DNA of 64,000 nucleotides from Myrica gale (lineage: Eukaryota > Streptophyta > Magnoliopsida > Fagales > Myricaceae), in NCBI GenBank assembly GCA_963930655.1, contig OZ005604.1, forward strand, positions 5,094,001 through 5,158,000, written 5' to 3'. A program made the translations under genes and the position numbers. Shown piece by piece: positions 59,052 through 64,000 of this stretch; the stretch's first letter is position 1, and each line of letters begins with the position of its first letter. The notes below the pieces were generated by a model that did no database searches, was not told the origin of the DNA, and saw only the letters and a program-made list of their open reading frames with translations.

Positions 59052-60570
59052 TGAAAGTGTTTGTAAGTTTGACATATTTTCCATGGTCAAAACAATTCTT
59101 TGTATAAATGTATTTTTCCATTTTTAGAATTGTATCAGCAACTTGTTTAAGTATGGAAGGACGAATAGCTAAAGAGAAAAGAATCTGGAAGGAGCTGACT
59201 GCATCTAAACTGGTTGGGAGACAGTTGCTGTGCTGAAAGACAAGTTTACGGTTGGCTGGGTTAGCCTAGCGGGAAGTCTGCAGTAATCGTATTGATCTTC
59301 TAGATAGTTGTCCAGTCATTAAAACAAGTTCGTTTTGACTACTTTACCCTCACTAAAGCCATATACAACTTTCCCAAATTACCTTGACGTTATTCACGCA
59401 TTGACCAAGCCCCAAACTCCAGAAATTTCCTCTCTTTGCGATTTTCCCATTTTCTCTCTCTTGAGCAAGATTCGGTTTTAACCGAGATCTGAAGGTGAGA
59501 GTGCGTTAGCTTCCCTCTGGTGGAAGATCTGAGTGTCTTGATCGCTGATTGAAGGTTGTACGTTCATACCTCTTTGCTGTTGAAGATTTGCGTCACCAAG
59601 TGTTGAGGTTCCTGAGTGGGTTTTCAAGAACAACTGCTGCTGAAAGTTTTCAGAGGAGTTCAAGCCTACGAGTTCGTGGGATCTGCTGTAGAACGAGTAC
59701 CAGAGTTGCTGGTCTTCGTGTGGGTGCCGGGTACCAACCCAATTCGGTAGATTGAGTGATTTTACATAGGAAATGGGGTCTTGAGGCTAAAGGGTCTTTG
59801 GCTAGATCACCATTGTAAAATCTCGACGTTCTAGTGGAAAAACTTGATGGAATCACCCGGAGTGTTTTTTATTTCTCAGAAGACGTTATTCTTGAGAAAT
59901 TTTTCACTTCGTCAACAAAAATTCCGGTGTTGTCTTTATTGTTGTTTTCTCTTGATCTTGATATTGTTTTATCAAACCAATCTTGTGCTTATTGTTTTGC
60001 AGATCTCATTAGCTGAAAACGTGTTCTGTTAAAGGGCTAATTAGTTGTTGCATTGGTTGTGTTCTTTGGTATAAAATTTCCTGATTTTGGTTGTGATATA
60101 GACATAGTATATTGCTGGATTTTTAGTTGATGATTGCTGGAAAGTTAGACGTTGAATTTCTATTTACTAGAGTAAATCTTGAGGTTAACAAGGTGCAGAA
60201 AAATCAGTTTATCTTGAGTCTGACTTGCTGTAAATTGTTTAGTATTTTCTTGTTTTTAGTTCTTGAAGGGCTGTGATTATCTTGCTGAGATTATCAACTC
60301 TTGTGTTGGTTGTTGAAGTTGCTGTAGAAATCTCAGAATCTTTGCGTGTATTAGGTTGAATAAATCTGCATCTTCACAGAATTAAGTGTTTAAAGTGTTT
60401 AAAAATTCTGCTTGTTTCATTTGTTAAATAGCTGCTGTAAATTACATTGTATATTGATAATTTTGCCGCTGTATTATTGTGATTGATGGTATAACTTGTC
60501 TAAGTTTTTTTTAAAAAAAATACCTATTCACCCCCCTCTAGGCATATTTTAGGGTCTAAACACAGTTTCA
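59052..60570 (+). repeat. 3' LTR of the large element
   Basis: 1519 bp. Preceded by the purine tract and followed by the atctc duplication. Confidence 0.93.
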
Positions 60571-61098
60571 ATCTCATACCTACTGGATTCTGCAGAAATT
60601 GATGGCTTTTGTTCGGGGATGTGGTCCTGTCCACGCTCAAGCAAAGCCATTGTTTCAATCTCTTCCTACAAGACAGCCAGAACATTAAGAACTAAGATAA
60701 CCTGCATAGGTAAATCAGACGCGGGACGCCATTTGAGATATTATCTCGTTAGTATCATCAATCACCTCGATTTCTGCTTCAGAATCTGAAGAAGATGCAG
60801 AATAATCCGAATTTTCGTCCAATGAATATTCAAGTTCAGAACCCAAACTCGGACTCGGCAAAACTCTCAGCCTCCTAGAGGATTTCTGGGTTGTGGGAAC
60901 CTCGGAAGAGATCACTCTTCGAGGATAAAAAGCTGGAGAGTCGGGTACGCTGGTGCCACTGTTGCAGGAGAAGCCAACTGACCTTTCTCTTTTAGCCCAT
61001 ATTGGCTGCAGGATCTTGAGGAAAAGACATCGACCAAAAAGTGTCTCATTAGATTTGGAGAAACCGTTGCTGACTAGCTTACAAAAGGGGTAAAGAAA

Positions 61099-61398
61099 CT
61101 ATGGCAGGCTTTGACACCGTAGTACATTAAACGGACAAGCAAATGATTCCAAGGCCTCATAAGTAATTGCCACGAAACAACACGGCAAGACCAAAGACTA
61201 TAGGAGCTTTGAGAGCAATGGGCAGTTGTAGGAAAGATCACCATTAATTAACAGAAAATCATTCACTACAAGAAAGACAATTGGTCACGCATATTCCGTT
61301 CAAATGTTGATGAAGCCACCTGTGCATATTTATTTCTTTAAATTGCTAATTGAACAGGCCTCCCTCGAACAAATAAACCGACTTTTGTCGAAGTATCA
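61099..61398. other. LIN intron sequence upstream of the first visible exon
   Basis: No coding signal. CACTACAAGAAAG at 61265 resembles a CACTA end but no subterminal repeats support it. Confidence 0.5.
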
Positions 61399-62269
61399 TA
61401 TCGAAAAGAGAAATGCTACACGGTCTTCTGGCGTTCGTCTCGTGTCCTCCCATCCGACGTGGAGGTTTTTTTTAATTTGAAATTGAGGCCGGTTCTCTTT
61501 TAGTTCGAAACTTAAAACCGGTTCAACAATAACGTTTTTTTGGTCTTTTTATTTTCGTTCCCTCTCAATTTTTTGACGCGGTCTTCTTCTTGTCTGTCAC
61601 AAATTTCTCCTCTCTTTTTTCTCTCTCATTTTGCCTCCATATCCATAGAGCTCTCCCTTTTCCGTTGTCCATTAGATATCCATAGAGATTAAAGCAAAGG
61701 AAATAAACATATTTTCTCTCCCTTTTCCGTTGTCCATTAGCTTGAATCTCAGGTATTTGATTTCTCCCTTTTTCGTTGTCCATTAGCTTGAATCTCAAGT
61801 ATTTGTGGGGGAAAAACATTGTTAGTTACTCCCATGAGTTATAGGAATTTTCAATGAATTGCTATAATAAATTTTTGTAATTTATTTTAAACATGAAAAG
61901 CATGGACATTGACAATGCAACAGAGGAAAACAAAAAGCAGAAAGAGAGAAAAAAAAATCCCGGTATTCGACGTATACTTGCAATTGAATTGTGCGGTGGT
62001 CCATACAACCAATCGCCCATCACAGAGTAAAAGCTTCAGTTCGAAGTTGAGTGAAATGAGGACTTTGGAGAGCCTCTTGAAGCAGCTCATGATCATCCCA
62101 CGAATCACGATATGTCTCCAAGTTGACATCAGCATTTATTAAGGCTGAAATGCGGAGCTGTTTCCACCATTCTTCTAAGTGTGGGAATCCATTATTCTAA
62201 CGGCAGAAGCTTTTTATTTAATCAGCTCATGGACAGAGTCAGATCAGTTACCTGTTGTGGGTAAATAGT

Positions 62270-62361
62270 GGCTGTCGCGCGCACCCTGCGCGATAGGACG
62301 CGCGCGCGACAGCCAAATATAGGCTGTCGCGCGCGCCTTGCTCGCTGGGTTGCGGCGACAG
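62270..62361. repeat. GC-rich hairpin and repeat inside the Pack-MULE
   Basis: GGCTGTCGCGCGC (62270-62282) pairs with GCGCGCGACAGCC (62302-62314). GGCTGTCGCGCGC occurs again at 62322 with a closing GCGACAGC at about 62354. A closely related string, GCGCGCCCTGCGCGATACGA, lies at the end of the ACS-like frame (about 62794), so the unit is duplicated. Confidence 0.85.
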
Positions 62362-62769
62362 CAAATCCTTTTTTTTTTTGCTTCAATTTCGTGGTAGCTC
62401 TGTTTCACACTACACTACACTACACTACGTTCAAAATTTTCAAATGTATGCTGAAGATTTTTATTTTTACTTTTCTTGTACAATCCAAAATTTGGTAAGT
62501 TCATGACGTAACGAGGGTGCAAATCTAAGAATGTTATTTATACACCTAGGTAGTTCTCATTTATCTTAAACAGCCAGAAGCATAAATGAACCACCAATAA
62601 TTACACATTAACAAGCTGAGAAGCACAATGGAACCATAAGCTACCTGCAGCAAGAAATGCATAAACCAAAATTTGGTAAACTATAACATTCTAATACAAG
62701 AAGCCTGCAATACATTACAAAAGTCTAGTGCATAATATCTACAGAGAAGCCTGCAATACATTACACCAC

Positions 62770-63273
62770 CTAAACCAAAATGGATTGGCTGTTGCGCGCG
62801 CCCTGCGCGATACGACGCATTGCAACCTTCAATGTTTCCTGGGACATGTTGGCAAAACACATCCGGAACCAGCCAGGCTCGGAGCAGTGGCAAGAAGACC
62901 CAGGAGAGATGTTTAACCCAACTTCAAAAATAATTCTCTTCCAAAGTTCTTTTTCCGCTTCAAATGTGTCGGAGCTCAGCAGGTGCCTCATATCCACCCA
63001 ACAAAACAAGCCGGCATTGCTGTTTAAACAACAAATACCAGCACCTCGAAGGCCGGCAACAAGCATTTCCTTTCTCCTTTTGAGTCTCCGCTGATTCTTG
63101 TCGGAGAGCATGTTGGAGAGTAAATACTGAGTTTGAGAAGAAACTAGCAAGCTAAGGTGAAGGCGTACATCTTCCCCATAGCTATTAGCTCCCGGCTTAG
63201 GAACAGAGACGCACCCATCAAACATAGTGGCTTCGATTTTGATATTCTCGTTGTCTTCGAATCGACTTCGCAT
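62770..63273 (-). pseudogene. Captured ACC synthase fragment in a chimeric ORF
   Basis: A 167-aa open frame from ATG 63273. Residues 1-45 ([20 protein letters not shown]) are not ACS and not recognised. From [17 protein letters not shown] onward it matches the C-terminal third of plant 1-aminocyclopropane-1-carboxylate synthase ([45 protein letters not shown]), with about 8 residues missing after MLSDK. The tail [12 protein letters not shown] comes from the GC-rich repeat unit. The PLP-binding lysine segment is absent, so no ACS activity is expected. Its possible roles are a transcript that spawns siRNA against ACS genes, or none. Confidence 0.88.
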
Positions 63274-63575
63274 TTTGATAGGGAGAGAGCATCATGGGAA
63301 AGGAGGGGAAAATTTTGAGCGAGAGAAAGAAAGGGGACGCTGAGAATGAAAATGGAAAGAGAATGTGAGATGAACAGCTTTATTGCGTTTGAATTTTGAA
63401 TTTTTAATATGAGAGAGAATGTAAGATGGACCGGTCGGTTTTGGCATCAAAGAGAACCGCGTAAAAAAACTGAGAGAGAACTGGTCTCAAATTTCTAATA
63501 AAAAAATAGATCCACGTCAGCGAGAAGAACCTCGGGCGAACGCCAGAAGACGGTGTAGCATTTCTCTATCGAAAA

Positions 63576-64000
63576 GGGAAACGCTTGGGCTCCCGCCCAG
63601 GTCCCGACCCCATCCCAACGGAAGGGTTCCATTCACCCGAAAGAGAAAAAGCAACGCCAACCAACTACTCAAAAGCTTTCTGACACCAAAACGAAAAAAA
63701 ATCCAAACCCAAGGCGGTTAGACAGGCAATAGAGAGAGAAACTAGTGAGAGAGAGAAAACAAAAAAGAAATAATAATAAACAGAGCTGAGTCGTGCAGAG
63801 CTGGCTCCTCCCTCCCCTGCTCCCTAGCTTTCTTCCTCCCACCTGCTTCGTACAGACAATAAGTCCGAGCTTCCAACTTTGCACTCGGATCTAGCATCTA
63901 GGTCCTTCAATTTTGCGGCTGATCAGATCTGATACTCTATGTGAATTCGCCAGTTGTTCGAAACAGTTCTTATTTGCGCACACGTCCATGTTTTCATAAC
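63576..64000. other. Right-edge region, possibly a 5' leader
   Basis: GA runs (63720-63760 complement context) and a CT-rich stretch (63803-63840, CTCCTCCCTCCCCTGCTCCC) look like the leader of a plus-strand gene starting beyond the window. No ORF supports this inside the window, and I could not find the N-terminal LIN exons here. Confidence 0.35.

Larger units (their letters stand above)
53070..60570 (+). mobile_element. Large LTR retroelement, SIRE/Maximus-like gag, no pol
   Basis: LTRs 53070-54623 (1554 bp) and 59052-60570 (1519 bp) run TGAAAGTGTTTG to AACACAGTTTCA and are flanked by a perfect 5-bp duplication atctc (53065-53069 and 60571-60575). The primer-binding site TTGGTATCAGAGCC (54625-54638) and purine tract AAAGGGGGAGA are in place. 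The interior has a shortened gag and then 3.3 kb without protease, integrase or reverse transcriptase. It lies in a LIN intron in antisense orientation. It is effectively a LARD-like derivative of a Copia SIRE element. Confidence 0.93.
45837..61098 (-). pseudogene. LIN: LIN/CERBERUS-type U-box/WD40 E3 ubiquitin ligase, inactivated
   Basis: Exons found: 60721-61098, 60580-60665, 52987-50239 (interrupted), 50006-50149, 49587-49844, 49147-49462, 48446-48570, 48246-48365, 47529-47663, 47330-47452, 47076-47186, 46831-46977, 46081-46326, 45837-45857. They encode a KLVSNGFSK/FGRC region, a U-box (PPKDFVWPITSNLFNDPVTL), an ARM-like helical region and C-terminal WD40 repeats (FSGHSDGTIK, LYSGSLDRTTR, YLGCKGGTVEIW) ending AWGLNW. 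Legume homologues are E3 ligases needed for rhizobial infection and, in AM hosts, fungal colonisation. Lesions: TAG at 52504-52506 where the family has Gln (RIEQFW), the TR-GAG-like insertion 50449-52031 in the same exon, and a 1-bp deletion at about 50043. All other frames join perfectly, so decay looks recent. About 300 N-terminal residues are not in the window. Confidence 0.92.
61408..63566 (-). mobile_element. Pack-MULE carrying a chimeric ACC synthase fragment
   Basis: Perfect 9-bp duplication tatcgaaaa (61399-61407 and 63567-63575). Terminal inverted repeats GAGAAATGCTACACGGTCTT on the left match the complement of the right end with one difference, and similarity continues through CTGGCGTTCG and, more weakly, GACGTGGA. 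No transposase. The interior holds a minus-strand frame with part of an ACC synthase gene, a GC-rich hairpin and short duplications. This is the defining structure of a Pack-MULE. Confidence 0.93.

Noticed and set aside
61265-61300. CACTA transposon end (CACTACAAGAAAG)
   Set aside because: No subterminal repeats, partner end or 3-bp duplication was seen.
62770-63273. A functional ACC synthase gene
   Set aside because: Only the C-terminal third is present, without the PLP-binding lysine region, and it sits inside a Pack-MULE.
1-64000. tRNA, rRNA or microRNA genes
   Set aside because: No cloverleaf B-box plus acceptor pairing, rRNA segment or convincing miRNA-type fold was found by eye. A covariance-model scan would be decisive.

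Overview
This 64 kb window is nuclear DNA from a flowering plant, most likely a eudicot. The signs are AT-rich intergenic DNA, GT-AG introns, five recognisable plant genes, and a dense load of hAT, Mutator-like, CACTA, Copia, Gypsy and LINE sequences. I cannot name the species from sequence alone.

Host genes, all on the minus strand: (1) 1-1853, CDKF;1-type CDK-activating kinase, with its 3' end outside the window. (2) 16064-17930, an 8-exon type II ROP/RAC small GTPase, complete, 209 aa. (3) 23406-28140, a cytosolic type II peroxiredoxin, 3 exons, 162 aa, with a LINE in its large second intron. (4) 34083-36063, RNase H2 subunit C, 4 exons, 179 aa. (5) 45837-61098, a LIN/CERBERUS-type U-box/WD40 E3 ubiquitin ligase. 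This last gene is broken by a nonsense codon, a TR-GAG-like retroelement in an exon and a 1-bp deletion. It also carries a 7.5 kb retroelement in an intron. Gene fragments of an NPF (NRT1/PTR) transporter (32.7-33.0 kb) and of ACC synthase (62.8-63.3 kb) are also present.

Mobile DNA: two near-identical, oppositely oriented non-autonomous hAT elements (1875-4295 and 6141-8579), the first 13 bp upstream of the CDKF start codon. A decayed TTF/DUF4371-type hAT (8892-13809) hosts a nested Mutator-type MITE. There is a small non-autonomous LTR element with an unrecognised ORF (18345-20149), a LINE with an inverted middle (24522-26839), a second Mutator-type MITE (28392-29020), a third hAT transposase relic (about 30.4-32.3 kb) and a CACTA-like terminus (about 33.03 kb). 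A full-length Copia lies at 38643-44167, a TR-GAG-like element at 50449-52031, and a large LTR element with a SIRE-like gag and no pol at 53070-60570 with a nested MITE. A Pack-MULE carrying a chimeric ACC synthase fragment lies at 61408-63566. Target-site duplications could be read directly for most of these.

The host genes are housekeeping or signalling loci with no sign of operating as a cluster. The main biology is transposon restructuring of their leaders, introns and exons. The most notable points are the decay of the LIN-like gene, a peroxiredoxin without its usual resolving cysteine, the hAT insertion in the CDKF leader, the Pack-MULE gene chimera, and the unknown ORF inside the small LTR element.
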